Below are positions 28,025 through 38,337 of a DNA stretch of 64,000 bases, in pieces. Position numbers and translations under genes: made by a program. Numbering within the stretch: position 1 is the first letter of the stretch; each line of letters starts with the position of its first letter. The notes beneath the pieces were generated by a model. That model saw nothing but the letters and a program-made list of their open reading frames with translations, was not told the DNA's origin and did not search any database. The DNA lies in NCBI GenBank assembly GCA_001769215.1, contig MEOL01000033.1, forward strand, positions 1 to 64,000, written 5' to 3'. The DNA is from Bacteroidetes bacterium GWF2_41_31. Its GTDB lineage: Bacteria > Bacteroidota > Bacteroidia > Bacteroidales > F082.

Positions 28025-29824
28025 ATGAATCAGGCCGAAAAAAAATACGGGAGAACGTACACTAACTCAAACCAACGTGAAACAGTGAATCTTGCTGGTA
28101 ATCAAATGCATACCAGGTGTTGGTCAGTATCCGTCTATATATTCTTCAGTATCACAGCCATTTTTCTTATCAGCAACCTGAATGCGGTAGTCGATTATTT
28201 TATGCATCCTGACATACCCTATTTTGATGAGGAGCATCTTGTTGTGGGAGGTATCACCGGACTTTTCTGCCTTGTATTATTAATTATAATCGGGATCTAT
28301 AACCATCGGCTGTACAAAATGGCCAGAAAACAATTTGCTCACCTTCAGCGCCTTAAATATCTTACCAAATATGCCAATGATATCATTTTACTTCTCGACG
28401 AGGATGAAAATATCATTGAAGCCAATGAAATGGCTGAGGTGACCTATGGTTATGAGGCTTCTAAATTACTGAAGATGAATTGGCTGGACCTGTACCCGAA
28501 AGATTCAGCCGAAGAGGTGAAAAAACAATTAAAACAAATTGAAGCACAAAATGGTCTGGTTTATGAAGCACGGCACCAACGCCGGGATGGAGTCTTTTTC
28601 GAGGTTGAAATCAGCTCCCAGTTACTGACAATTAATAAGAAAAAATTCTATCAGATGTTCATTCGTGATATAACCACACGTAAGTCTGCTGAGAAGGCAT
28701 TACGTGAAAGCGAGGACCGGTACCGGAGTTTATTTGAGAATTTAACCATTGGACTTTATCGCACCCACCCCGATGGACGTATTTTGATGGCCAACCCAAC
28801 CACCGTTAAAATGATGGGCTGCACCAGCCTTGAGGAGTTGATGAAACGAAACCTTGAAAAAGAAGGGTTTGAGCCAAATTATTCACGTGAACAGTTTCAT
28901 AAAGTGATTGAATCTGAAGGACAGGTCCGCGGGTTGGAATCTGCCTGGGTTAGATGGGACGGGTCAACGATTTATGTGCGTGAAAGTACTAAAGCCATCA
29001 AAAATGAGGAAGGAAATATTCTGTATTACGAAGGAAGCGTTGAAGATATCACCGAGCGCAAACTGGCAGAAAACAAACTAAGGGAAAGCGAAAAGCGTAT
29101 GACCGAGCTTAATGCAACAAAGGACAAATTTTTTTCGATCATCGCACACGACTTAAGAAGTCCCTTCAACAGTATCATTGGCTTTGGCAATCTCCTTCTT
29201 GAACAAATTCAGAAAAAAAAATACCAGGATTTAGAAAAATATATTCAGATCATACTCAAGTCCTCGAACAATGCCATGGATTTACTCTTAAACCTGTTGG
29301 AATGGGCGCGTTCGCAAACCGGAGGAATGGAGTTTAAACTGGGACCTATTGACATCACCCGGCTAATTAATGAAGTTACCGGGCAAATGGAACCTATTGC
29401 CCAGGAGAAATCAATTACCATTTCGAGCGAACTATCGTCAGCAGAAATCATTTTTGCTGATCGGGACATGGTTAAAACGATGGTACGAAATCTTATTTCC
29501 AACGCCATCAAGTATTCATTTATTGGTGGTGAAATTCGCATTACCACCGAACGAAAGAACCACCACCTGATGGTTTGCGTCATGGATCAAGGAGTTGGGA
29601 TTAAAAACGAGGTGCAATCAAAATTATTTAAAATAGATGAGTGTATATCTACCTTAGGAACAAGCAAAGAAAAAGGAACAGGGTTGGGTTTGATGCTCTG
29701 CAAAGAATTTGTAGATAAGCACAATGGAAAAATTTGGGTTGAGAGTAAATTCGGGAGCGGAAGTAAGTTCTGTTTTGCTCTTCCCGATCCGGAGACTACT
29801 AAAGTTACCTTTGATTCCGTTTGA
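28025..29824 (+). CDS. PAS-domain sensor histidine kinase
   Basis: Two TM helices, two PAS domains, FFSIIAHDLRSPFNSIIGF, HATPase. Confidence 0.93.
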   Translation: MNQAEKKYGRTYTNSNQRETVNLAGNQMHTRCWSVSVYIFFSITAIFLISNLNAVVDYFMHPDIPYFDEEHLVVGGITGLFCLVLLIIIGIYNHRLYKMARKQFAHLQRLKYLTKYANDIILLLDEDENIIEANEMAEVTYGYEASKLLKMNWLDLYPKDSAEEVKKQLKQIEAQNGLVYEARHQRRDGVFFEVEISSQLLTINKKKFYQMFIRDITTRKSAEKALRESEDRYRSLFENLTIGLYRTHPDGRILMANPTTVKMMGCTSLEELMKRNLEKEGFEPNYSREQFHKVIESEGQVRGLESAWVRWDGSTIYVRESTKAIKNEEGNILYYEGSVEDITERKLAENKLRESEKRMTELNATKDKFFSIIAHDLRSPFNSIIGFGNLLLEQIQKKKYQDLEKYIQIILKSSNNAMDLLLNLLEWARSQTGGMEFKLGPIDITRLINEVTGQMEPIAQEKSITISSELSSAEIIFADRDMVKTMVRNLISNAIKYSFIGGEIRITTERKNHHLMVCVMDQGVGIKNEVQSKLFKIDECISTLGTSKEKGTGLGLMLCKEFVDKHNGKIWVESKFGSGSKFCFALPDPETTKVTFDSV

Positions 29825-29896
29825 AAAACAATTTCAATTACAAAATTTAGAAACTGATAATTAAGAATTTATATCTAAATTTGACTCAAAATATAG

Positions 29897-30112
29897 ATGA
29901 TCATGAACTTTAAAAACATTGGACTACGCATTTCAGGTACCATTTTTGGTATCGTGTCGGTGCTGCATTTGTTACGTGTCGTATCTGTTGTTAGTGTTAC
30001 GATAGGTGGCTGGCAACTTCCCATGTGGGTAAACATGATGGGATTTTTGGCTGCAGGATTCCTCTCAGGCGGGCTTTGGTGGTTGTCCTGCTCAAAAAAT
30101 GAGCAAGGCTGA
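29897..30112 (+). CDS. Small membrane protein, unknown function
   Basis: 71 aa, two hydrophobic helices; ORF fills the gap between the kinase and the HDAC gene. Confidence 0.55.
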   Translation: MIMNFKNIGLRISGTIFGIVSVLHLLRVVSVVSVTIGGWQLPMWVNMMGFLAAGFLSGGLWWLSCSKNEQG

Positions 30113-30138
30113 GCATTACAATTGTTAAACTATTTAAC

Positions 30139-31878
30139 ATGATCCGCATCAGGAAAATTTCAAATCCTCACTTGTTTGTTAACATACAAACGATGAGTAA
30201 GATAAAAGAAATTATCTCACAACAGTTTCCCGATATTAGTCCCAAAAAAATCGACGGGATATCAGCACAACTGACCGATCCTTTAAAATACAAATACCAG
30301 GCAAAAATTTTTGTAGCAGAGGATGAAAGAAGCACCATCCGTGGATTTGCATTGTTTTTGTATATGCCTGATCTTCAGTTTTGTTATTTGGATTATATCG
30401 CTGTTTCGCCCGGAAAAACATCAGGAGGCATTGGCGGTGCTTTGTATGAACGTGTGCGTGAAGAAGCGGAAGCTTTTGGTGCTTTGGGCATCTTTTTTGA
30501 ATGCCTTCCAGATGACCCCGCTCTCTGCAAGGATCAAACCACTCTGGCTCAAAACAAGAATCGGCTGGCCTTTTATGAGCGCTATGGAGCTCGCCCAATA
30601 ATCAATACACGTTACGAAACGACAGTAGTACCCGACGACGACTGTCCGCCATACCTGGTGTTCGATGGACTCGGAGTACGTGAAACGTTGCCTGCTGCGG
30701 TTACACGCCAGATTTTTCGTGCCATTCTGGAGAGGAAATATGGGGATTATTGTCCCGAAGCCTATATAAAAGAAGTGGTCGACAGTGTACATGAAGATCC
30801 GGTACAATTGCGTCCATTCAGATACAAGAAAAAAATACAACCCGAATTGTTCCGCACCACATTGCCTGAAAAGAAAAAGATCTTCTGGGTAATCAACGAC
30901 AAACACTCCATCCACCACATTCGTGAAATCGGCTATGTGGAGTCACCAGTGAGAATTAAAAGCATCGAAATTGAACTGGTGAAGACGGGGCTTTTCAGGT
31001 TGGGTAAGGTAAAGGAGTTCAGTGAGAAGTCCATCCTGAAAATCCACGATCCGGGCTATGTAAACTATTTTAAAAATGTGTGTAAAAGTCTGCCTTCAGG
31101 AAAATCAGTTTATCCTTATGTTTTCCCCATCAGGAATGCCGCCAGGCCACCCAAAGAGCTTTCAGTAAGGGCCGGCTATTATTGCATCGATACGTTTACA
31201 CCTCTTAATAAAAATGCCTATCTGGCAGCCAGATGGGGTGTAAATAGCGCGTTGACAGCCGCTGAGGAAATGCTCGAAGGATGCGATCTTGCTTACGTGC
31301 TGACCCGACCTCCCGGACACCATGCTGAAAGAAATGTATTTGGAGGGTTTTGTTATTTCAACAACAATGCCATCGCTGCCGATTACCTTAGTTTATTTGG
31401 GAATGTCGCCATCCTGGATATCGATTACCACCATGGCAACGGACAGCAACAGATATTTTATGGGCGAAAGGATGTGTTTACAGTATCCATTCATGGCCAT
31501 CCTTCATTTGCTTATCCCTACTTCAGCGGGTTTAAGGACGAAAACGGAGAAGGCGAGGGGAGGGGTTACAACTTGAATTTTCCTCTTCCGGAAACCTTGG
31601 ATGGTGCGGGTTATCGTGTTACCCTGGCCAAAGCACTCTCCGCCATTCAGAAATATAAACCTGAATATCTGGTTGTCGCTCTGGGGCTTGATACTGCCAA
31701 AGACGATCCTACAGGCACGTGGAAATTGGGTGCCAAAGATTTTGAGGAAAACGGCCAAATGATCGGGCAATTGAAAATCCCTACGTTGGTGGTTCAGGAG
31801 GGAGGATACAAGAACCGGAGTTTGGGGATGAATGCAAAATCGTTTTTTAATGGATTATACCAGGGGCATAGTAAATAA
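30139..31878 (+). CDS. GNAT - histone deacetylase/acetylpolyamine amidohydrolase fusion
   Basis: N-terminal GNAT-like (LDYIAVSPGKTSGGIGGALYERVREEA); C-terminal HDAC (TRPPGHHAERNVFGGFCYFNNNAIAA, DIDYHHGNGQQQIFY). Confidence 0.9.
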   Translation: MIRIRKISNPHLFVNIQTMSKIKEIISQQFPDISPKKIDGISAQLTDPLKYKYQAKIFVAEDERSTIRGFALFLYMPDLQFCYLDYIAVSPGKTSGGIGGALYERVREEAEAFGALGIFFECLPDDPALCKDQTTLAQNKNRLAFYERYGARPIINTRYETTVVPDDDCPPYLVFDGLGVRETLPAAVTRQIFRAILERKYGDYCPEAYIKEVVDSVHEDPVQLRPFRYKKKIQPELFRTTLPEKKKIFWVINDKHSIHHIREIGYVESPVRIKSIEIELVKTGLFRLGKVKEFSEKSILKIHDPGYVNYFKNVCKSLPSGKSVYPYVFPIRNAARPPKELSVRAGYYCIDTFTPLNKNAYLAARWGVNSALTAAEEMLEGCDLAYVLTRPPGHHAERNVFGGFCYFNNNAIAADYLSLFGNVAILDIDYHHGNGQQQIFYGRKDVFTVSIHGHPSFAYPYFSGFKDENGEGEGRGYNLNFPLPETLDGAGYRVTLAKALSAIQKYKPEYLVVALGLDTAKDDPTGTWKLGAKDFEENGQMIGQLKIPTLVVQEGGYKNRSLGMNAKSFFNGLYQGHSK

Positions 31879-32032
31879 GAAGGTTGTGTTCATTCCGATT
31901 GAGCGACGCCAGGAGCGAACAGAGGAATCTTCTCTTGCCTCTTTAAAATAATACCACAGAATGATCTTAATCGGCAGAGTTCAATATTTTGCTATATTTG
32001 AACTGATTTCTTAACTTAAATAGTCAATTACG

Positions 32033-33892
32033 ATGAGCACCCCTATTCACCGAAAACCGATCCGTTTTAACTCTGATGCCAAGAGAGTCATCGCTCGTTT
32101 CTTTTTCCCTGGTCCTGACACCCGGGTTCAGGCCATTATACAAAAAGTGATTGATATGCCTGAGCAGGCAGCAAATTTGGTTCTAAACGAAACCTTGCGC
32201 GAATTCTCGACACGTCACCGCAATATTTCAAAAATTTTTAATAAGCATTTTACTCGTGTCAGCGACATCATGGGTGATCGAATAAGCAATTTGTCGCAAC
32301 TTTCGGAACAAAAAAGGCTGCTCATAGGAGCCTATTTTACCCATGAATATTCTATTGAATCGGCTGCCTTTTTCAACCCGTCAATGGTGGAAGACCCCGA
32401 TCAATCAGGGCTTCAGGAGGGTACGAAGCGTGTGATCATCAGCTTCAGGGCTACCGGAGAAGGACATATTTCCTCTCTTGTATTCCGTGGTGGAATACTC
32501 GACAGCGAGAATAATTTACATCTCAAACCCGTTGGCAGACTGGTTGATGAAGCCGAAGCCATTCGCAATTTTGTGTATCAAAAAGAAATTTTTTGTCAGA
32601 AACTTCTCGAAATGCAAATTCAGGACGATGTGGTAACCAGGGTGATGGATAAGCTTCGTTTTGAATTCGATTACAATGAGTTACACAATGCTATCGGGCA
32701 AACCATGAAGGAGATAAATCCGGATAATCAGCAAAAAACCATCCTGAAAACCATTTCCTGGTTGGCCGATTCTCATTACGAAATTTCATTCTCGTTCGAC
32801 ACGGCCATCTCCGACAGGGTGATTTTTCCCATAGCCGCCGCCGAAAGCAATGGAATAGAGGATGCCCGGTTTGTAAAATTCACCAACGACGATGGAAGTG
32901 TGAAGTATTACGCTACCTACACGGCTTACAATGGATTTACCATCATGCCCAAATTGATAGAAACGGTGGATTTTTATAAGTTCAAGATCATGCCAATTAA
33001 TGGCGAGAATGCCCAAAACAAAGGAATGGCACTTTTTCCCAGAAAAATAAATGGAAAATACGCCATGCTGGCACGGCTTGATGGCATCAACAACTACATC
33101 ATGTTTTCGGACGATATTAATTTATGGCATGACGCGATTATGATTCAGGAGCCTGGTTTCCCATGGGAGTTTATTCAAATAGGGAATTGCGGATCGCCCA
33201 TTGAGACAGAATACGGCTGGCTGGTGATCACTCATGGCGTGGGAACCATGCGCAAGTACAGCCTTGGAGCCGCCTTACTTGATTTGGATGACCCCACCAA
33301 GGTAATCGGACGGCTAAACGAGCCATTGCTTTCTCCCAATGAGGAAGAAAGGGAGGGTTATGTACCCAATGTAGTGTATTCATGTGGTTCCGTCATCAGT
33401 AACCAGGAATTGGTGATCCCTTTTGCCATGTCGGATACCTCGTCAACCTATGCATGTATACCTATAGAGGAATTGCTTGGACGATTGTTACCCGCGGAAT
33501 ATAAAAAGGGGACCTCGTTAAAGGAGGCAACCAAAGCATGTATTCTGATTGTGGAGGATGAGCTGATTAACCAGAAAATAATTTCAGCCATTTTAAAAAC
33601 AGCAGGCTATGAGGTTGAGGTAGCTCCTGATGGTATCGTGGCTCTGATGCAGATTGCCAAGAAAAAATTTGACCTGATCCTCTCTGATATCAGCATGCCT
33701 CATTTTGATGGTTACCAGCTCCTGGAGTACATCAACGAAAACAAGATTGACATCCCCGTGGTATTTCTATCGGGACATACCAGCATGGAGGATGAAATTA
33801 AAGGCCTTAAAATGGGGGCCATTGAATACATCAGGAAACCCATCGACAAGGATTTGTTACTTCTCAGATTGAACAAAATATTAAATCGGTAA
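32033..33892 (+). CDS. GH130-family glycoside phosphorylase/hydrolase fused to a C-terminal receiver domain
   Basis: GH130-like (AAAESNGIEDARFVKF, YAMLARLDGINNY, GNCGSPIETEYGWLVITHGVG); REC from about 33535 (ILIVEDELINQKI, LILSDISMPHFDGYQLL, YIRKPID). Confidence 0.88.
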   Translation: MSTPIHRKPIRFNSDAKRVIARFFFPGPDTRVQAIIQKVIDMPEQAANLVLNETLREFSTRHRNISKIFNKHFTRVSDIMGDRISNLSQLSEQKRLLIGAYFTHEYSIESAAFFNPSMVEDPDQSGLQEGTKRVIISFRATGEGHISSLVFRGGILDSENNLHLKPVGRLVDEAEAIRNFVYQKEIFCQKLLEMQIQDDVVTRVMDKLRFEFDYNELHNAIGQTMKEINPDNQQKTILKTISWLADSHYEISFSFDTAISDRVIFPIAAAESNGIEDARFVKFTNDDGSVKYYATYTAYNGFTIMPKLIETVDFYKFKIMPINGENAQNKGMALFPRKINGKYAMLARLDGINNYIMFSDDINLWHDAIMIQEPGFPWEFIQIGNCGSPIETEYGWLVITHGVGTMRKYSLGAALLDLDDPTKVIGRLNEPLLSPNEEEREGYVPNVVYSCGSVISNQELVIPFAMSDTSSTYACIPIEELLGRLLPAEYKKGTSLKEATKACILIVEDELINQKIISAILKTAGYEVEVAPDGIVALMQIAKKKFDLILSDISMPHFDGYQLLEYINENKIDIPVVFLSGHTSMEDEIKGLKMGAIEYIRKPIDKDLLLLRLNKILNR

Positions 33893-33893
33893 T

Positions 33894-36119
33894 TTATTTC
33901 TTGTTTTGGAGGTAGGGCGCGGTCAGCAGATTGGAAAATAAGTAAGCAATAATGCTTTCAGCCCCCTGGTTCCTGTTTACCCCCATATCTTCCAGGCCGT
34001 CGTTACAACCATGGGTTTGGTCATCGTAAAGTGGCAGGTTCAGATCGTTCAGGCCGAAAAACCAGCTATAACAAATTTTTAGTTTTTCGATATAAGCAAC
34101 TTTTTTGGTCGCCTGATAAGCCATATCATAAAGCAGAACCATGGCCATGGCATCAACAGGTTGTTGTGCGTAATTACTGCTTTCAGCATGATGTGACAGC
34201 CACCAGGTTTTATTGCCAACCAGGGTCAAATGTTCATTTGCCATGCACTTGTTTTCAAGAAAGCTCCTCGTTTGGTCCGCAACATCCAGATATTCCGGCT
34301 TTTCAGAGATTTCAAATGCAGCATATAAAGCCGCTGGCAGCAACCCATTGTCATAGGTGATTGAAGGTTCAAACCATAACCATCCTTCTTTGCTGTTTTC
34401 ATGAAACAGCCTCACCAGATTGTCAGAAAGTTCGCTGAGCATCTTAATATATCTTTCCTGATCAGGAAACCTTTTGATATAATGGTACAATCCGAATACG
34501 CAATTGGCCATTCCCCTGGCATACTGTAGTTTTCCAAAATGCGTGACTGCCCTGGATATTAAATCAAGGGCCACCTGGAACATCGAATCACAAGGCGACC
34601 ACCTGACCATGGCACCCAAAGCCCAAACAGCACGGCCGAAGGCATCATCAGAACCCACTTCTTCTGTGGTATTGCGACGATAAGTGAGGTAGTTCTTAAA
34701 ACTGCCATCCTTATTTTGAAGATAGTATAGCAAGGTAAAATACTTATAGATGAGCGGGTAATACGTGTCGTCACCCGTTCGCTTAAATGCTATCAAACAT
34801 ACAATCAGTGCCCGGGCATTGTCATCGAGGCAATACCCTGTTTTATAGTCGGCCACACAACCATTTGCATGTTGTATCAATCCTGTATCATTTGTAAGTC
34901 TTTGCAGGTGCATGATGTTTAACTCAGGAAAGTTGATTGTAAATGATTTACAAACTCCTTTCACTTCTTTAAAATCATGAATGACCCCTTCGAATACCGA
35001 AATATATTTTATTCCGATATTCGGCCAGGCAAAATGTAACCCAAAGTGGTAAGCTCGTTGTTTAAGGATATCCAATTGAGCAGGATTGTCGAGTAGTTCA
35101 TTTAATAGTTCGGTAAGTGCGCGATAGTCTTTAAAATCAAACAACCGACCACGACCGTCGGCCAAAAGTTCCTCTGCATGCCAATAAGGAGTAGAAACAA
35201 CAGCAGAACCACCACCCACCGCATAACACAACGTACCGCTTGTAATCTGGGCTTTGTTTAAATACGGCGTAATATAAATATCGGAAGCCCTGAGATAATT
35301 GGTTAACTCTTCTTCGGTAACGTACCGGTCAAGGAATTCAACATGTTCATCCAATCCAAGATCGTGGGTGAGGGTTTCAAGGTATTCGCGGTATTCTTCA
35401 CCTGCATATTTCACAACGTGGGGATGGGTCTTGCCTAAAATGACATATAGAACTCCGGGATGTTTTTTCACGATACCCGGCAGGGCTTTGATCACCGTTT
35501 CAATGCCTTTGTTGCGGCCCAGCAAGCCAAAAGTAAGAAACACGGTTCGGTTGTTCCAGTTCTTTGGCCGTTTAACTTTGATCCGGCTAAGTTGGCCAAA
35601 ATCAGGAACTCCGTGTTCTATTTTTACAATTTTCGAGGTGGGAATTCCATAAACTTTGTTTAAAAAACCGATGGCCATGGAATTCATGATGACAATTTTT
35701 TCGGAAAAACCAGCAATCCTGATCAATACCTCTTTTTGATGAAAGGAAGGATTGAGCAATACCGTGTGAAATGTTGAAACCACAGGTATTTTTAGTTTTC
35801 TCAGCAGTCCCAGGATCAATAGCCCGCTATCGCCACCATAAATACCATACTCGTGTTGTAAGAGACAAAGATGAGCCCCCGAATCGGAAATGAATCTTGC
35901 TGCCTTGTTGTAATCCTCTTTTTCCTGGTCGTTGATGGTGAGTTTTACTATTTCAGGGTAGTTATACTGTTGGTGATGGTCATTCATGGCAATTACCTCA
36001 ACCTCCATATTCAGTGAATGATCGGCAGATGCCTGGATAATTGACTTCACCAGATTTTCCGTAAAAGTGGCAATACCACATTTACGTGGCGGGTAATTAC
36101 CGATACAGATGATCTTCAT
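33894..36119 (-). CDS. GT4-type glycosyltransferase with large C-terminal (alpha/alpha-barrel-like) domain
   Basis: N-terminal GNYPPRKCGIATFTENL...LTFGLLGRNKGIETVIKALP...; C-terminal VADYKTGYCLDDNARALIVCLIAF... Confidence 0.88.
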   Translation of the reverse strand: MKIICIGNYPPRKCGIATFTENLVKSIIQASADHSLNMEVEVIAMNDHHQQYNYPEIVKLTINDQEKEDYNKAARFISDSGAHLCLLQHEYGIYGGDSGLLILGLLRKLKIPVVSTFHTVLLNPSFHQKEVLIRIAGFSEKIVIMNSMAIGFLNKVYGIPTSKIVKIEHGVPDFGQLSRIKVKRPKNWNNRTVFLTFGLLGRNKGIETVIKALPGIVKKHPGVLYVILGKTHPHVVKYAGEEYREYLETLTHDLGLDEHVEFLDRYVTEEELTNYLRASDIYITPYLNKAQITSGTLCYAVGGGSAVVSTPYWHAEELLADGRGRLFDFKDYRALTELLNELLDNPAQLDILKQRAYHFGLHFAWPNIGIKYISVFEGVIHDFKEVKGVCKSFTINFPELNIMHLQRLTNDTGLIQHANGCVADYKTGYCLDDNARALIVCLIAFKRTGDDTYYPLIYKYFTLLYYLQNKDGSFKNYLTYRRNTTEEVGSDDAFGRAVWALGAMVRWSPCDSMFQVALDLISRAVTHFGKLQYARGMANCVFGLYHYIKRFPDQERYIKMLSELSDNLVRLFHENSKEGWLWFEPSITYDNGLLPAALYAAFEISEKPEYLDVADQTRSFLENKCMANEHLTLVGNKTWWLSHHAESSNYAQQPVDAMAMVLLYDMAYQATKKVAYIEKLKICYSWFFGLNDLNLPLYDDQTHGCNDGLEDMGVNRNQGAESIIAYLFSNLLTAPYLQNKK

Positions 36120-36465
36120 GTTAAAAGTGTTAAATGAATTAGCTAAAAGCCATGTTTCTTGTGGTTTCTGAGTTTATCCCGACAAACCGTTGTAAAGTTA
36201 CATTAAAATTTTACTCACCTCCGTTGCAGGAATGAATTCTTGTTTAAAAAGTGGTCGGCAACCAACAGACGCCTCCTGCCGGTAGATCCACTCCAACCAG
36301 AGAAGCCAATTCGCATCGGGTGAATAGGTGGATGATGTAAAAACCTTGAAACGGTGAAAACATCAAATTGAAGGAAACGCTCTGCTATTGCCTTTTGAGT
36401 ATGCCATACCGTTTCGTTCTTGAGGCGGACAGCAATTTTTACGATATTTTATTTAGTTTTAATTT

Positions 36466-37188
36466 TTATGATTTGGGTAAAAAGTAGTCTAATATTTTCT
36501 TGTATTTGTCTTGTGCTGAAAGGCAGGTATCTGTCAAATAACCTTTCACCTTCAGATATTCAGATAATCCCCTGTAATAGAAAAATTTGTGGTCATCTTC
36601 AATAATAAATGGAATAATGTCATTCGCTAAGCATTCTTTAAAGATTATTAGTCGACCAACACGACCATTTCCGTCCTGAAATGGATGTATATTTTCGAAC
36701 TCATAATGAAAATCAATGATGTCATTTATCGTAACTTTTTTCTTATTGAGGTATGCTTCTATCAAATTTTTCATATCAATTGGGACATTGGATGGCAGAG
36801 ATGTTTCTAAGCCTCCAACAATATTAGGCTTCAGCTTATAATCTCCAATCCTGAACCACGATTTTTTAGAATCTGATGTGTTGATTTTTAACAAATAATG
36901 AAATCTTTTGATATGTTCCTCTGATATGGGTTCATCTGCAATATCCAACATATAATCAAAACAAGAAAAATGGTTTACAGTTTCTACAATATCATCCACA
37001 TTTACTGTAGTTTCACCATTCTCTATAAAAATAGTATTTGTTTCATAAATATATCTTGTTTGCTCTTCGGATAACTTACTGCCTTCAATTCGATTTGTAT
37101 TATATGCAAGTTTTATTTGTGTTTGATGATATATTCCACCCTTTAAACCAATTGACTTTTCTTCTCGTAAGATCTTCAAAAGTTCCAT
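36466..37188 (-). CDS. Fic-family protein (class II-like, N-terminal inhibitory motif)
   Basis: HPFQDGNGRVGR; TNRIEG matching [S/T]xxxE[G/N]. Confidence 0.93.
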   Translation of the reverse strand: MELLKILREEKSIGLKGGIYHQTQIKLAYNTNRIEGSKLSEEQTRYIYETNTIFIENGETTVNVDDIVETVNHFSCFDYMLDIADEPISEEHIKRFHYLLKINTSDSKKSWFRIGDYKLKPNIVGGLETSLPSNVPIDMKNLIEAYLNKKKVTINDIIDFHYEFENIHPFQDGNGRVGRLIIFKECLANDIIPFIIEDDHKFFYYRGLSEYLKVKGYLTDTCLSAQDKYKKILDYFLPKS

Positions 37189-37557
37189 ATTACTGTACTA
37201 TTATGTTTTATCAAAAGTACGATATTTCGTGGAGTGTCATCATTCCAAATTACAGGCAACATTCGCGTATCTCCACCTCTCCCACAAATTTCTCAAATAC
37301 ATCCAGGTGCCACCACACCCATCAACCAATTCAATTCCATCAATCCAAACAGACTTAACAGCTAGAAGTACGTAAAAAGTAAACGCTGAATAAGTATTTG
37401 TTACTGGGCAGGGTTTTAAAGGAGTAAAGGTAGAAATATTATTTGTTGAAAGATAAAGTAAAGTGGAAATTAACAGAATGACGGGAACAATAATGAATCG
37501 CTAGCATGCGTTAACGTTCATGTGTACTACTAAATTCAGAAATCAAAAAAACAGAAT

Positions 37558-37884
37558 ATGATAACGGAAATCAGAATTTACAAACTAAAAGAAAACACGG
37601 CAACTGAATTTATTACGGTATTTACGGAGCAATCATTACCCATGATGAAACGTTGGAGAGTGAATGTTGTTGATTACGGTTTCTCATTAATCGATAAAGA
37701 AAGTTTTTACCTGATCCGCAGTTACGACAGTATAGAACAACGAAAAGAAAGCCAGGAAGCATTTTACGGCAGTGACGAATGGATAAATGGACCGGAAAAA
37801 GCAATTATGGGTTGTATTGACACCTATAACACATCGGTAGTTGACAGCGAAAAATTGATCATAACCAAAACCGTTTCAAAATAG
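37558..37884 (+). CDS. NIPSNAP-like family protein
   Basis: 108 aa, MITEIRIYKLKENTATEFITVFTEQSLPMMKRW…. Confidence 0.65.
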   Translation: MITEIRIYKLKENTATEFITVFTEQSLPMMKRWRVNVVDYGFSLIDKESFYLIRSYDSIEQRKESQEAFYGSDEWINGPEKAIMGCIDTYNTSVVDSEKLIITKTVSK

Positions 37885-38337
37885 CAGGAAACAAAGAACC
37901 GTTAATTAACAGGACTCAGAGCAATGCATTTCGCCCGATGATGAGTCCTTGTTAATCCTGCGCTACCGGTTTGCATCGGATTGACTACTATGAACTTAGC
38001 GAAGAATTAATTTGCCGTGAAGAAAGGTAACTTCCTCTCTTTTATATTACTCCAATCCCCTGTTCTGGTTGATGACAATAGGGTAGGAGGTTCGATAAAT
38101 TTAGGTTAGAAACCAGAAGGCGACTTGTCCGATGGATATATGATTGAAAACGATAACCCCCGTATGCCACTTCCCGGAAAGATGGCAGTGAACGGATGAT
38201 AAGAAATGTAACCTGATCTTTTAGAATAATTCATTAAAAGCGCTAAGTTTGTGTTGATATTTGGTAGTTATACTACCGCTCAAAAAGATTAGATCAAATA
38301 AACCATTACATGATTTTTTCAACATAATAATTTACAC

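Noticed and set aside
31880-31930. Intergenic GAGCGACGCCAGGAGCGAACAGAGGAATCTTCTC segment that looked like a dispersed repeat
   Set aside because: Only one copy seen in this window and no clear symmetry; cannot be supported without the rest of the genome.
37490-37530. Possible integron attC-like sequence (CGCTAGCATGCGTTAACGTTCATGTG)
   Set aside because: No paired core sites or conserved attC architecture could be identified, and no integron integrase is in the window.
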